Made by a program: the position numbers and the translations under genes
NCBI GenBank assembly: GCA_026874595.1
Contig: CM049320.1
Coordinates: 5,211,464 to 5,275,463 of the forward strand
Direction: 5' to 3'
From: Sipunculus nudus
Lineage: Eukaryota; Annelida; Sipuncula; Golfingiida; Sipunculidae
DNA: 64,000 nt
The notes under the pieces: generated by a model
What the model was told of the DNA's origin: nothing
The model's input: the letters and a program-made list of their open reading frames with translations, nothing else
Databases searched by the model: none
Part shown: positions 21,440 through 33,874 of the stretch, in pieces
How the letters are laid out: every line of letters begins with the position of its first letter
Numbering within the stretch: position 1 is the stretch's first letter

Positions 21440-24400
21440 ACGACCATAGGTCGAAAGCTTGCCGGAAGTTAAAAGAGAAATAAATCAAGGTCAAATTTAG
21501 ATCGATCCTTCTTGCGTTTTTACAGATGTTATTTTCATATTTTTTTCAAAAATTATAAAAGAAATCGCTACCAAACTTATTGATGCACTCCAGTGTTTTG
21601 AATTGCAAATGTTTGTAAAAATTCAAACTGTCTAGGCTATATGGTTTATCCAAAAACGTAGCTTAACTAAACAGTACCGAGTCACCTATCTAATATGTTT
21701 CCGCATGAGTGATTTCAAAGCGGTACCCCAGTAATACCGGGAAAGTGATATTATAGGCGATCTTTTTGTCCATTTTTTTGTGCTCTATATAGTTGAGAAG
21801 GAAATACACATTGAAAATCTGGAAAATCGCACTTTTCCATCACTGTGTCCTTGAAAAATAGTTTAAGGTCACTGAAACTGGATTAAATAAATTGGATCAT
21901 GGCAGGGTACATCCCGTGTGAATATGAATGGAATCGGATGGAAAAAGTGCCAAAATAATAAGAATACGACCAAGAAGAAGAATTATAACGGTCAAAACAA
22001 AGATCTCCACCTATAGGACAGGTGGAGTTAATTACAGAAGGTATCACAATTGTAAATGATATTTGTCTCAGAGGTAATGGAAAATGACGTCTTTTGTAAC
22101 AAACCAGAATGACACATACAATGGCACGTTGTCCGGTCAGATAGCAATGGCAGGCTTGCTGGGTTCCAAACGTCAAACATGATTTAACATGGCACCGGCA
22201 CCCCAGTAATTTGTCCATGAGGAACTAGCAAAAGGATATCGACTAGTTGCGGAATCTATTTGACAACATTTTCCAGGATTATAAAACTGACCATGCAGGA
22301 TTCAACCCTGATATACCAAAACCTATTATACACAGAGACGCATCGTTTTTTACAAAGGCACTTGATACCAATACAAGATAAGCGGGAAAACTTAGTACGA
22401 GATGCCCCTCGGATCCAGGTGTTTTATTGGTCGTGTGGAGGCACACCTTATAATTGTATACATGTGCAATCACCCACAGACGTGGAATTGGGGAGTCCTC
22501 CTCTAGAAAATTATATCTAAAAGCAAAAGACCCCATTCCTTAATTTTTAAAATCAAGCTCAAGTCTTAACAGTAAATTAATGTTAAATGAAAGAAATATA
22601 GTTTACTATCTGGGGGATATATGAATAGGGGTAGAGAATTATAGATCGAATGTGCAAGTGTTAAAATAAATCATCAATCCTTCATTGAAACCATCAGGCA
22701 TTTCCACTGATGGTTGTTAATACAGGATATCGCGAATGCAGTTTATCGTTAAGATGGTGGGAAAAAAACAACGGAAAAAAAGCCAGAAGCCCGTTTGTGA
22801 AGGCAAGCGTGATTCAGCGTGATACACCGCTATGAGCTCCATGTAATTAATAAGATTATTGCATAAAAACCAGGACACAATTGTTGCGTGCCAGAAAAGG
22901 CGAGGAATTCAAGGAATGTTGCTTAATGTGACGTTTATCCATGTATGTAATGCGTAACTTTTCCATATATCATCCTGCGGAGTAGTTGATTCAAGATCAA
23001 GCTTTAAGCAAAGTACCGAATGCAGCAATTTCTGCATATTCCTGCAATGTTTTTATCAAAGCAGAATGATATAATGAACGATAACTTTCATGATGATCGG
23101 CGATTAAAAACATTATGGCCAGTGAACCAGTAACCGAGTTGAAGAGGTCAGGTTGGACGCTAAGGAGCTCTAGTTGTTTGCTGCAGTTCTTCAGACAGGC
23201 AGTCAGTCACTACCTTTACATTTGAGAATATCAGTATTAGCGATATCCCGTATTACCAGGTCATTATAGGAAAATATTATTTTAGATAAATTGTATACTT
23301 AATATAATAATGACAGGTAGACGATGCGTGGACCCGCATTGCAGAGGGCCAATTATATCATGTTAACTAATGTATGGAAGGATATCTTGAACAAATTCCT
23401 TCAGCAAAATAAACATATGTCTTGATTAAAAAATGTGATCTCTGGTCCATCTCATAAAGCCCTACCCTATGATTCCTTTTTTAAAGTGGACAGTAGGAAG
23501 TATTCTATTATTGCGATTTAGGTCCGTGCCCCAGTATCACATTTATTGGAAAAATTGCATGTTACTTGTAAATAAAGGTGAAAATAAATTTGACCACAAC
23601 TGACCTTTTAATCTTGAACTGTGACAATGAAGTTCAAATGCCTCCCTGGCAACTGGGTGATTCTGAACCTTAGGTCCATGATCTTGCTTTCTAGTTGCCA
23701 GCCTTGAACAATAATTACCATAGAAAGTCTTAAATTAGCAAATTTCAGGGTTGTTGGTCGCTCGACTTTATGATATAGATCTACAATTTATTATTATCAT
23801 GAAAGATGTTAAGGCATTTGTAAAATGTCTTCATACCTGCTTTATGGCCGATAACTAAACTGTTTTATTTAACTTTAATGTGTGAAATAATAAGAATACG
23901 TGTTTTTTTGACATTGACATGGGCATTTAAGTGCTCTGAAAATTTGTATGCCCATATGTTCTCGATATTTCTTTTTCTGCTGCCTAAGAATCTTTTTGAG
24001 GGGAAGTTCGTATAATGTTGAACGTTTGTGTGTCAATTGAACTCAAACAAAAATGTCCTTTGACGAAATAACGCACCATATTGTTTTCCCGCAATATTTA
24101 TAAATCTATAGCTGTATCATATTTGCGAAGTATAGTGTGCCACTCATGTTTTATATCCAAAGAAGTCATATCCCCTACTCCTATATTGCGCCTTTTTAAA
24201 GCATGCCTAGGCCGTGGATATGACCTTATCACTGTCTAGTCACCCTAACCTATATATATATATATCCTTACTTTATGTCTGAGGGTCTAGTTCATTAATA
24301 TTCACACTAACTTAGGGCTCACCCTATGCACACGGGAAATCCCTCGTTTAATAGATTATAGTTGAACTTGTGTCATGTTGGCCTTGGCAGCTATATGACA

Positions 24401-25090
24401 TTTTGACTCTTACTGCCGTACCGTAAAGGTGCTGTTATTAAGTACACCAAGGAAAACGGAAAATAAAGGCATACGACCTTGATAAATCAGTATATAACTG
24501 CAAAGGTAAATATCGGCACACAGACTATTGAGAAGAGGAAAATTCAAATCTGTAAACATGTACTTTTACAATCTTGTTGTGCATACCTCTGGAAGAAAGT
24601 CACTAATTGTCCCACAACGTCTTTATTGACATGTTTTCTGATTATTTCGGGCCTTTGTAGTGAAGATCGGAGAATTACCGTTGTCCCTGAACAACAATTC
24701 CTGAGAGATGTAAAATTCTTACTTATGCTAGCATTTCGTTACCTTTTGACCTCCGGTGACCTGATTAACGTACTAATTTATGTAAAAATAACTGTAATAA
24801 CTAGTGAAATCTATATATCAACATTTTAAGTGGTTATTTATTTTTTTTGTGATTTGATTGCCCGAAGATAAAGCTGTTTATTTGTCCCTTATCCCTTAAC
24901 TGCGTTCTTTTTAAGTCAGTTTCTTGTTATTGCACGGTTGATTATGCACAACAGTTACCTATATCACAAAGATTGACGGATCTCGGCGGAACCGTGACGC
25001 CGGTTATGGTAATCTTGTGATCAAAAATGTTTGCTGTCCCTATATGCAGACTTACATTTTAACCAATGAAAAACTGTTTCCATGTTCGTG

Positions 25091-25150
<60 letters not shown>

Positions 25151-25990
25151 CACAAAGTATTGATAAACTTATTTGTCTGGAATCTTTGAGTTCACACGGT
25201 CAATATGTGTAAAAGTCGCTCCGGTGTATATCTGATTTTAAGTTGGCAAAGCTATTAAAGCTGCAGTTACACACACATGTCAAAACACAGGACCGGGTAA
25301 TACAAATGATGGGTAATACTTGAAATTAGTACAAAGACAAGACAGAATATATTTTTTTGTACTTAATATGAAGGCTGATAAGTAAATAGAAAGAAAATAT
25401 AGGACAAATATAATTCCACTATATACGTTATAATTGATGGTGGTGAACATAATATGAACGATGCAAATTGTGTCGTAAGAGGATATTTTCCATATTTTTC
25501 CATACACAATGAGGAATTCGATATATTTTCTCCAAAGGTCTATCGCAGCCCCAGCTGCCAGAAATTACAATTGTGTACACTTGTGTGTCCAGGATATTGG
25601 CCTATGATCAGCCGGTCATCCGGTGTGTACGTGTGGACCAGTACCAGCACAATACTGGTAATAGTATGCTAAATAACCCATACTACAAAGTTAACACATT
25701 TATGTAAAAGGGCAAGTCATTCTGTAAAGGTATAACAACGAAAGGGCCCAAAATGGTTACATTTTTTATTGACCTTTAAATAAATCTGGATGTCTGAAGT
25801 GTTAATTCAGAGTGTTTTTAATCTTGCACTCTAAAAAACATTTGTTTTTACACATTTCTAAGAAATATGAAGTGCCACATATGAATATTTCATAATTTTT
25901 CAAAGCACAAAGGCGGCCATCTTTGAAACAGCTGCTGCTCTCGTTCTGGATAAAGTTCGGTTCAGGTTTATAGGTCTGTGTCACTTAATA
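21440..25990. other. Long stretch without a recognised gene
   Basis: No counterpart of this 4.5 kb is evident in the other duplication units. Open frames (minus 22,218-21,883, 111 aa; minus 22,536-22,279; plus 24,479-24,829, 116 aa; plus and minus around 25,280-25,670) resemble no family I know. A (TA)n microsatellite is at 25,096-25,147. A broken open stretch on the plus strand around 21,900-22,430 could be decayed coding sequence, but I cannot name it. Confidence 0.4.
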
Positions 25991-26052
25991 TTTAGTGATG
26001 CGACAGTGGACATCTTAGTAAGGGGTACCGGGGCGCCACTCTTCCTCCCGAC

Positions 26053-27116
26053 TTAATAGGTTGACTTGGATGTATGTGCCTGAAGAGCCAAGGCGACAAT
26101 GATCAACACGACAGGCGTTAAACAGCCGATCACGTTAAACACCATTGCCTTTTTTCCACGGCTTTGTGCCTTCCGGAAATCTCCTTCCGCAGCACTCTTC
26201 CTGGAGTTCAAGGAGTAACTCAAGGCGATGGAACCTGCAAATAGAAAATAGTTCAAATACACATTTTCCTGCTTACTAAGTACTTTTATTATTCACAGGC
26301 ACGCATACAACTAACGTGGCTGTCCCTGCGGCAGTAACAGCAGTGACAGAAACAATAAGTAACGGAGAGTTTAGATATGTCTGTAATATTTGGAGTTTGT
26401 CTCTACCCACAGATATTACAAGAAATAGTTTATTTATGTTGTGTTTGTGTTCTTGTCGAATTCTCAGTATTGGTACACACTTCCGGTCTTTTTTTTCTTT
26501 TTTTTTTACTTTTTTGTTATCTTGATACGTCTTATGACTCTCCTTTATCATGACTGTAATGTCCTAGATCATACTATTATACACCTTTCTGATTCGGAGT
26601 TGGCTCTTGTAGAACTGTATATGCACCGACTTCAAAACCTCTGAACTTTTAAAAAATTTTGAAAACAAAGGTGAATCTATAGTAAATAGCATTTATATAC
26701 ATTAGGGTAACTTTTTTTTTCTTCTTCTATTTTTATTATTATTAGTATTAGTATTAGTGTTATTTCTTTATGTCCATTGACTTCAATTGTATTACAAAGT
26801 TTGTGTGTTTGAATATGTTTTTATGTATCATTTACATCATAATTGTAAAACTGTGAGTCTGAAGCATATAAATTCTTGATAAAACGTGTTCATTCATTCA
26901 TCCTGATAAAATCATATACTTTAACCTTACCACAAAGTACGTTGCAAAATAGCATTGTACAAATGGAGCACATAAGATAGTCAGCAGGTATTTCATTCGG
27001 TTGTTCAGGCTGAACGAGAATAACCCCATGTTGACCTCTTGGCTGAGAAACAGCTGGTTGCTGCGGAACGTAATTGGGATGATACACCATTACATCCGAA
27101 GGCTTGTATTCAACCC

Positions 27117-27180
<64 letters not shown>

Positions 27181-27431
27181 TGCTAAACATAAAGGAGTAA
27201 AAACATGTTTAAAACTCGATAGAGGTGCCAACAAGGAGATGCATGACTATATTTGATTATTATAACTTTTATATATAAGAAGGTTACTGCTTGGAAGTAT
27301 CTGATATAAATTTTCTAACTATTAGGGAGAGACCTGGAGAGACTGTTAAAATAAAGAAGAGACAGAAATAAGGAGTTATTTATTTACCGGCCTGGAAGTT
27401 TCATTATGATGGTTCTCCTTTGGTTCTCCAT
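26053..27431 (-). CDS. CD225/dispanin (IFITM-like) gene D, three exons, 136 aa, intact
   Basis: Exon 1 is 27,388-27,431 (ATG in CCATGG, 14 codons plus two bases, donor GTAAAT). Exon 2 is 26,931-27,115 (185 nt, donor GTAAGG). Exon 3 is 26,053-26,234 (182 nt, acceptor TTTGCAG, stop TAA). Phases 2 and 1 match gene B. The product starts MENQRRTIIMKLPG, has a proline/glutamine-rich N-terminal tail (QQPAVSQPRGQ), then the CD225 domain from about residue 59: PADYLMCSICTMLFCNVLCG (hydrophobic segment 1), SIALSYSLNSRKSAAEGDFR (loop), and AMVFNVIGCLTPVVLIIVAL (helix 2). Cysteines sit at helix 1. Exon 2 is 12 bases shorter than in the other copies, an in-frame difference. The exon 2 acceptor directly follows a (TA)n tract instead of a pyrimidine tract, which may weaken splicing. 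Confidence 0.85.
27118..27178. repeat. (TA)n microsatellite abutting the gene D exon 2 acceptor
   Basis: About 29 TA units end 3-4 bases before the intron's TTCAG. In gene B the same site is preceded by only a short TATATATA and CTTGTGTCTTG, so the tract has expanded into the splice site in gene D. Confidence 0.95.
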
Positions 27432-27587
27432 GGTTCAACTTTCCTTTGCACTGTGAACAGAAAACGGTAAGTTGAGTCCCACATTGACATTCACGTATAT
27501 GATTATACATATAGCACGAGCCAAAAGGGCTTATTTGTCCGTTAGCAAAGCGCGCAAATATATATACTGGTGTGTAAATGTTAGAGG

Positions 27588-27588
<1 letters not shown>

Positions 27589-27639
<51 letters not shown>
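27589..27639. repeat. (TA)n microsatellite 5' of gene D
   Basis: About 25 TA units located about 160 bases upstream of the gene D start codon. Confidence 0.95.
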
Positions 27640-27642
<3 letters not shown>

Positions 27643-28198
27643 GTTTTAACAGTGGACAGTGATCATGTTCAATATGGAATTAGTCATCAAAGGCTTGTCT
27701 AACGACTTATATTAATAAAACAGCTGGATACTAAACACACAGAAAACATGACTAAGTATAAGGTCTCGAATCTCGGGTTTGTAAATCACCCATGACCAAT
27801 TTTGTTTCAAAATGGCAGGGCTCATCTGTTTATCGTATTGAAATCAAAGAACTGTCTGTAGTTATGTAATTTCATATTTATGTTTTAAAACGTTACCGAT
27901 TTGAAAAATTGGTGTAACAATAACAGTATGTAAAAATATATGTTACCATCAATCAATGGAAAAGAGCATATCTAATGTCAAGGTACACACATTATTTGAA
28001 ATTGTCATTAATTGAAATTAATGATCGTTTTAGCAATTAGATTGGGCTAATTATACCGAGTGATAACTCTTTGTGTTCACCCCGTTGAAATAAAACCAAA
28101 TCAGCATTCATTGTGGGTGTATAATGGAGTGCAGCTTGCTTCCTTATGCAGCAGTGCAGTATTAGCGACGTACAGTTTGTTTTATACTTTTTTGTAAA

Positions 28199-28242
<44 letters not shown>
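28199..28242. repeat. (TA)n microsatellite
   Basis: About 22 TA units. Tyr-Ile repeat frames in this area come from this tract and are not genes. Confidence 0.95.
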
Positions 28243-28244
<2 letters not shown>

Positions 28245-28539
28245 TCCGTGTTTGTAATATTCATTAGGGATATCATTTTGAGCCAGTTCCCGCATCGCTT
28301 TTCAGCCTCTTTAAATTCTGATTGGCTGATAGACTATTGCCATCCCCCATGCCGACCGTACCGGCGTTCGTCCGTATGGCGCTTTGGTTTTACGTTTTAT
28401 TTGCTTGCGGGATATTTAAGAAAAAGTTATATTATTAATTTCATTTTAGGACTGAACAACGTATGCAAACAAACAATTACAATTACAGTTACCACTGAAT
28501 ATATCGCATTTTTATACTTAAATAGTCAAAAGTGCTCTA

Positions 28540-29385
28540 CAATCACAACAGAATTTAAATAAATGTGTCTTTAGTCCTGAGTTAAACAATTAAGTAGACA
28601 TGTCATATGTGTTACTGTGGCTCTAGGGTAAAGCATTCTAAAGTCTAGGAGCTACCTGTACAAAACAACCATGTAGAGTTGAAGAAAAATTACATCTGGC
28701 AGGAATCGTTAACCTAACAGCTGTGGCTGACCATAACCGTTCATTACTATTTAATTTAAGAGCTTCAATCAGGAATTCTGGTGCCGTTCCTTTAATTCAC
28801 TTAAAAGTTGATAATAGAATCATATTTTATTCTGTATGGAATTTTCACCCAGTGAAGGGCTTTCAGCGAGGGGGAGATGTGGTCATGTTTATTTAGACCC
28901 GTTACAAGGCGAACACTTGTGTTCTGAATATACTGAATATATATCGCACCAACGAGAAGACTGTTGCTCGACCCTGCTCATAACTAATACTTGAGTTAAG
29001 AGTTTCCTTGAATCTATTTTATATAGTGTTTCACCCTAAACATTCGCTTTAGCATGAAATGTAAGGACGGACATACTTTATTTATGTTCTCTCTAGAACT
29101 GAGTGTACTACCTATATAGGTTTCATACACATCTAGTTGGCTGGATAATATCATCACTAATCTTTACTCAAAGATCCTCATCTTTCTTGAGGTTGACTTT
29201 AGTACCAATTATGATAACTTCAGTCTTATCTTCGTTCAATTTAAGTCTGTTTACCCTCATCCATGCTCTTATGGATGATATACACTTTTCTAATCCAGAG
29301 TCTCATTAATGTTTGGAATGTCCTTCGGATCAAAAGAGCAATTTAACTGCTGATCATCTGCGTAACCATGAAACTTAAAAGGGCT
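28540..29385 (-). pseudogene. Non-LTR retrotransposon RT fragment (CR1/L2-like)
   Basis: Reading the minus strand across frames gives KFHGYADDQQLNCSF with the catalytic YADD box (about 29,372-29,361), then CISSIRAWMRVNRLKLNEDK and TEVIIIGTKVNLKK, the palm/thumb signature of CR1/L2-type non-LTR reverse transcriptases. After a stop, decayed downstream motifs follow, including TLYKIDSRKLLTQVLVMSRV and VAPRL*NALP, which resembles the usual APKLWN-LP end. Several stops and at least one frameshift (after NETLD) show it is dead. The upstream part is missing where the S-block begins at about 29,385. Confidence 0.75.
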
Positions 29386-31350
29386 ACTTCATTTCTTCAG
29401 GACTCATGAAAACAAACAAACTCTTGGTCAAGTTCGAAGACGGTTGCCCTTGGCTTTCAACTGAAGGTTTGGAGAAAAAAAACCTGACCACATTTCTGAG
29501 AAACAAGCAAAATATGTAATATGGTGGGCTTATTTGCCTTGATGATCTGTAACTGCCAAAGCAGCCAGGCGACAGATATATTAATTTGCATGAATTTTTA
29601 TTGCCATTTGTCAATTTTATTGTGAGCCGGATATCTAAAAATTAAACATAGCTACTTCATATCGCCAGGGGAGATGTATACCTTGAAAGTCTTACCAAAG
29701 TTTGAAAATGATTGATTTTGACCTCCTTTTCAAGGTCCAGACATGTTTATAGAAAAAAAAACACATTTCTCATGAACCACTTGATGGAATTTTATTAAAA
29801 GTGGTTGGCTAATTTGCCTTGTATGACCAACTATTCAAGGTGATATGGTAGATACTCATAAGTCATAAAACTTCTACTACAGAGCAGTTTACCTTCATTT
29901 AAAGAACTAAGAGTTATTTGGCTCCATTTACATTTTCCTTCTTCTACTGCTTCTTGGGACATACCACTCTTACTTCCTCTTCCATTTGATATCCTAAAAG
30001 GCCCATTTAATGACATGGCACTGGTTCTGGAAAAGTCACTAATAAGGTTCCAGCTCATCATGATATATCAAAATTGTATTCAAGAAGAAATCTGCAGGTT
30101 TATCTGCCGTTTCCCAGTCAGTCTCTACCTCTGGATGAATGTCGATAGTTGAGTCAGTTCTTGTGACACATTTTTGTAAATTTGTTTTATTTTTGTTCAT
30201 TTGTTTTATTACTCACTAAAAATGTTAATGATTTGATTTAAATAACAGCTGTTTTTGTCAGATTTTGCATGTAAGTATATTTGTTTCGCTCAACTTTGTA
30301 AGCTTTCGATTGATAATCTTTACCATATTTCCGCAAAATGTGTTCTTAAATTCTTATTATTTCTATAAGATTCCCTTCAAGTCACCATTATTAGGACATT
30401 AAATAAAGCGAGTGATGTAATAACTTTCCCAATACCCTCACTAATCTATATCGCATACAAAAAATTCACCCATTCCCTTGAGAGTACAGAATACATACAC
30501 AATGGACAGGATAACATTTTATTAGCTCTGACGTTTAGTGTTTACTTGCTGATTTCGCCCATTCCAGTAGGATAAACTGCATTTTCTCGTGACTGTGGAT
30601 TAAACTCATACGTGACTTCAAATAACGTCATGCAGGGGAATGCAGCTTAAGATAAATAATGCGCAATTTAAATAGAAATAGCAGATAAACGCAAGAGGAG
30701 GCGACCTCTCTCATAACCCAAATCAAACTTTGATGGTCGTACTAAAAAACGGTCACGCTTCATCAACTCCTTGGCTAGATCCCAGGCAACTAGACAACAT
30801 GTATGGTATTGTATGAAAATTGTATGGAATTCTTATAATTAAAAATGTAAAACTATTGCTTCTCATGCTATACGAGTCGATGGCCAAAGGTAAAAATAAT
30901 TAAATATGTTTTAGATCCTTCACCATTTTTTTTATTCATCTGTAATAAGCTTCCTAAAAGAAACGAGTGATCAAGTCAACATTTTAATTTTATTTTAAGT
31001 GTCATGTACAACCTTACAACTTCGATCAAGTCTGTTACATGTGAAGATTAGTTATATTAGATAAGGGTTATACACAATTACGCATTTGTAACGTTAGTTT
31101 TATATGTAAACGACCAATCACAACCATTCGGTTGAATGTGAATGGGCCTGTCCTACATATAATACAGAGACTCAGAAATGCAGCATGTAGATAGGATCTG
31201 TCAGGACACATGAACACGTCATAATTTATATACTAAGTTCATATTTACATGTTCTTAGCATGGAGTTAGATTCTGATTGAAACTCTTTATTCTGAGCATG
31301 GCATATATCTCTAGATACAAGGCGACTTGGAAGACAAGGCGCAATGGGAC
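29385..31350. repeat. S-block copy 1 (segmental duplication)
   Basis: Shares collinear sequence with 35,880-37,640 and 42,040-43,570: CTACTTCAT-x-TTC-x-CAGG near the start, ACATTTCTCATGAACCACTTGATGG, GTTTACCTTCATTTAAAGAA, CACTAATCTATATCGCAT, and TCAGGACACATGAACACGTC near the end. No coding capacity is supported; open frames at 29,614-29,384 and 30,061-29,831 are by-products. Confidence 0.75.
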
Positions 31351-31359
31351 CGTTGAATA

Positions 31360-32100
31360 TGTAACACATAAATGAAATACATATTAAAATTCCCAATAGC
31401 ACAATAACGACAAGAAAAATTAAATTGACATTGTCTAAGTTTCACAGTCAGTGACGGGGCCTGAAATTGGAACTTGAAACTAGAAAGCGGGCATCTGCTA
31501 TAAGGAGTTACAGGTAATACAGGAGTTTTGCCAGAATATGGTAGATAGCCCTTGCATTGGATCTATTTTAAGAGATGTTCAAAATTTTGGTTACGAATAC
31601 TAAGTATGGGAAACTCTAGATATCCTTTTATATGTTATAATGCCGTAAAATAGTTGAATTAAGAGGGAAAACCGATATGGGCAGGTTACATGAAGCATTT
31701 ATTGAATAGGTATTGAATTGGTCAGGCATGGTTAGAACAGGGAGTTGGTAATGAAAGGTTGTTCATTGATATGTTTTTACAAAGGTTCAAAGACGTCAGA
31801 TAGAAAGAGATGTTTACTGAACTGAAGAAAATTTCAGTATATATAGTGAGGTAAAAGCAGGCATTGAACCAGAACGATACTTAAAATATATGCCACACAT
31901 TTATGGATAGGTAAAAGCTAAATATCGACTAAATGACCATGACTATGAGATTGAGGTAGGCTAAAGAATCAATATTCCAATGAATATTAGACTGTAAATT
32001 TTCTGAAAATGATGAGTTTGAAGATATGGCTCACGCTCTTTTCAAGTAAACTAAATATAAAGATTTAAAAAAATTGGATTTATAGCATTTACAGAGATTT
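31360..32100. other. AT-rich stretch, nothing recognised
   Basis: No open frame, repeat or motif that I can support. It lies 3' of the candidate exon at 32,149-32,376 and could be its first intron. Confidence 0.35.
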
Positions 32101-32148
32101 TTTTACTTAGTCAATTATGTTCACTGCACAGTGAAGTTCTCTACTTAC

Positions 32149-32376
32149 ACTACTCCTAATCACAAGACCATCACGCACACGTGACATCGGAATGTCAAAC
32201 CGCTCAGTCATTTCCCTCGCTCTGGTGTATATACACAGGACTCTGACAATCAACGGTTCCTCGCCGGAGTGCACGTTCGCCCCTCGAGGCACAGAGCCTA
32301 TTTTATATGAACTTTGAAAAAATGTCTTATACAGTTCATGTCTCCTGGATTCACCCAGCACTAGGTACCTGAACAT
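32149..32376 (-). CDS. Candidate first coding exon of an unrecognised gene
   Basis: A 76-codon open frame starts at an ATG (GGAGATATGTTC) and ends at a strong donor, TAGT followed by GTAAGT at 32,148-32,143. It encodes MFRYLVLGESRRHELYK at the start and ERFDIPMSRVRDGL near the end; the composition is protein-like, with many charged residues and few low-complexity runs. The surrounding 600 bases have higher GC and CpG content than the neighbourhood, and a CRE/TATA arrangement lies 310 bases upstream. I do not recognise the family and could not find the next exon. Short upstream ATGs precede the chosen start. Confidence 0.4.
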
Positions 32377-32686
32377 ATCTCCACACAACGATATTCGGTA
32401 CCTCTAATTTCTCGTGTGTAAATTATTTCCTTGGTGTGTTACTGGAAGCGCTCACAACAGATACAAGTCACAGAACTACCAGTCCGTTGGCAACTGCGAT
32501 GTCCGCTGTGAAGTCCGATACAGTGGTATCACCGTGGCCCTCCTCAGACACTGACAATTTCCGCTTACAGACATTGCCTCTTAGCTGTTCAGATTCATAT
32601 TAACGCAGACCTGCCAGAAAATAGTGAGACTACACCAAACTGGCGCGCTGAACAGGCAATTGTCATGATTTTTTTTTCAACCGCGG

Positions 32687-32709
32687 CTTATATGTGCTTG
32701 CTGACGTCA
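32687..32709 (-). promoter_or_regulatory. Candidate core promoter: CRE TGACGTCA plus TATA box
   Basis: On the minus strand the perfect CRE palindrome TGACGTCA (32,709-32,702) is followed after about eight bases by ATATAAG (32,693-32,687). Transcription would start near 32,660. The downstream 500 bases are relatively GC-rich and contain the candidate exon at 32,149-32,376. Confidence 0.45.
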
Positions 32710-33064
32710 CAATTCGTGACCTCTTCCGGCCAGTCATCTCACCCGATTATGCCGATTACATTTATTTATTAATAACATTTATATTGATATAGACACGCTT
32801 CCAGAGTTTAACCTTAATTACAAGCGAAAAAAATGAAGAAAAAAGCACAACAAACAATGTTGCTGTAGGAACAATCAAGACATGAACCGGTTCCCACGGA
32901 AATAATCTTTACTGAAATTAACTTGAAATTAACATCACCTGTACTGTCTAATCTAAGTTATCACGCCAATATCTAAACATAATACCCGATATTAATGTAT
33001 AATATATTATAAAATCAATTATTTGGTTATACTCCCTGCTTAAACATGCCATAATATAATTAAA

Positions 33065-33440
33065 TCAGTCCTCTGGTGACAGACATACAACAAAAGATTA
33101 CACACAGGCCACCCTTATCGTAACTGATCTGTATCAATATATAGACCCATTTCAACATGATATGTTTACATAAAAACTTCCCCATCAATATTAGAATCCA
33201 TGTCAATATTTGAAAGCTTTAACAGACCTGATGGCTGGTCACAAGCGTATATAAATGGTGGCAATGTGTAAACTAATTAAAGGTTTTATAAATAAATGTC
33301 AAACATAAGGACCCTTGTAGCGCGAAACTGGTGAAGGTCTCAATGTCAGAGACGATTTCTTTGCTGCCCCTGGTACACTGATGACAGCATATATGACCCA
33401 GCTTTAAAGCTTTAAAAAAAGGACAGCGAGCTGCGTGACC
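33065..33440. repeat. P-block copy 3 upstream of minisatellite M4
   Basis: Contains GATTACACACAGGCC, TAAAAACTTCCCCATCA, AACAGACCTGATGGCTGGTC and CTAATTAAAGGTTTTATAAA; TATAAATA is at 33,287-33,294. It is shorter than copies 1 and 2 because the internal partial duplication is absent. Confidence 0.75.
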
Positions 33441-33442
33441 AG

Positions 33443-33872
33443 TGTGTAGGAATGTATGAAAGCAATACCATTCTTGGTGGCACTGGTGTAGGACTGTATG
33501 ACAGAGACACTATGCAAGGTGACCCTTGTGTATGGCTGTATGACAGGGTCACCGTGTTAGATGACCCTGGTGTAGGGCTGTATGACAGGGTCACCGTGCT
33601 AGGTGGTTCTGGAGTAGGGCTTTATGACAGCGACATTGTGCTGGGTGGCCCAAGTGTAGATCTGTATAGCAAGAACACCACGCTGGCTGACTCTTGTGTT
33701 GGGCTGTTTGACAGGGACACCGTGCTGGGTGTGCCTTGTGTAGGGATGTATGATAAGGAATTCGTGCTAGTGACCCTGCTGTATGGCAGGTGTGATGCCA
33801 TGCTGGGAGAGACTCGTGTATTGCTGTATGAGAGCAAGTTGTTATCCAGGCAGAGTGTTGTTTGACGAGGAC
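33443..33872. repeat. 42-bp minisatellite array M4 (about 10 units, best preserved)
   Basis: The clearest 42-bp array: plus-frame units read GLYDRDTMQGDPCV, WLYDRVTVLDDPGV, GLYDRVTVLGGSGV and so on, open for 137 codons (33,452-33,865). Minus frames read SYSPTPGSPSTVSL-like units and are also open. Openness on both strands and many amino-acid-changing differences argue for non-coding minisatellite. No CD225 exons follow within the next 2 kb, so that gene has been lost from this unit. Confidence 0.85.
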
Positions 33873-33874
33873 CC

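Noticed and set aside
26890-28562. Tyr-Ile repeat peptides
   Set aside because: They are translations of (TA)n microsatellites; only the real CD225 exon 2 within 26,931-27,115 was retained.
33452-33865. 137-codon plus-strand frame of GLYDRD-type repeats as a gene
   Set aside because: Opposite-strand frames are equally open, units differ by many amino-acid-changing substitutions, and no start or splice context is shared among copies.
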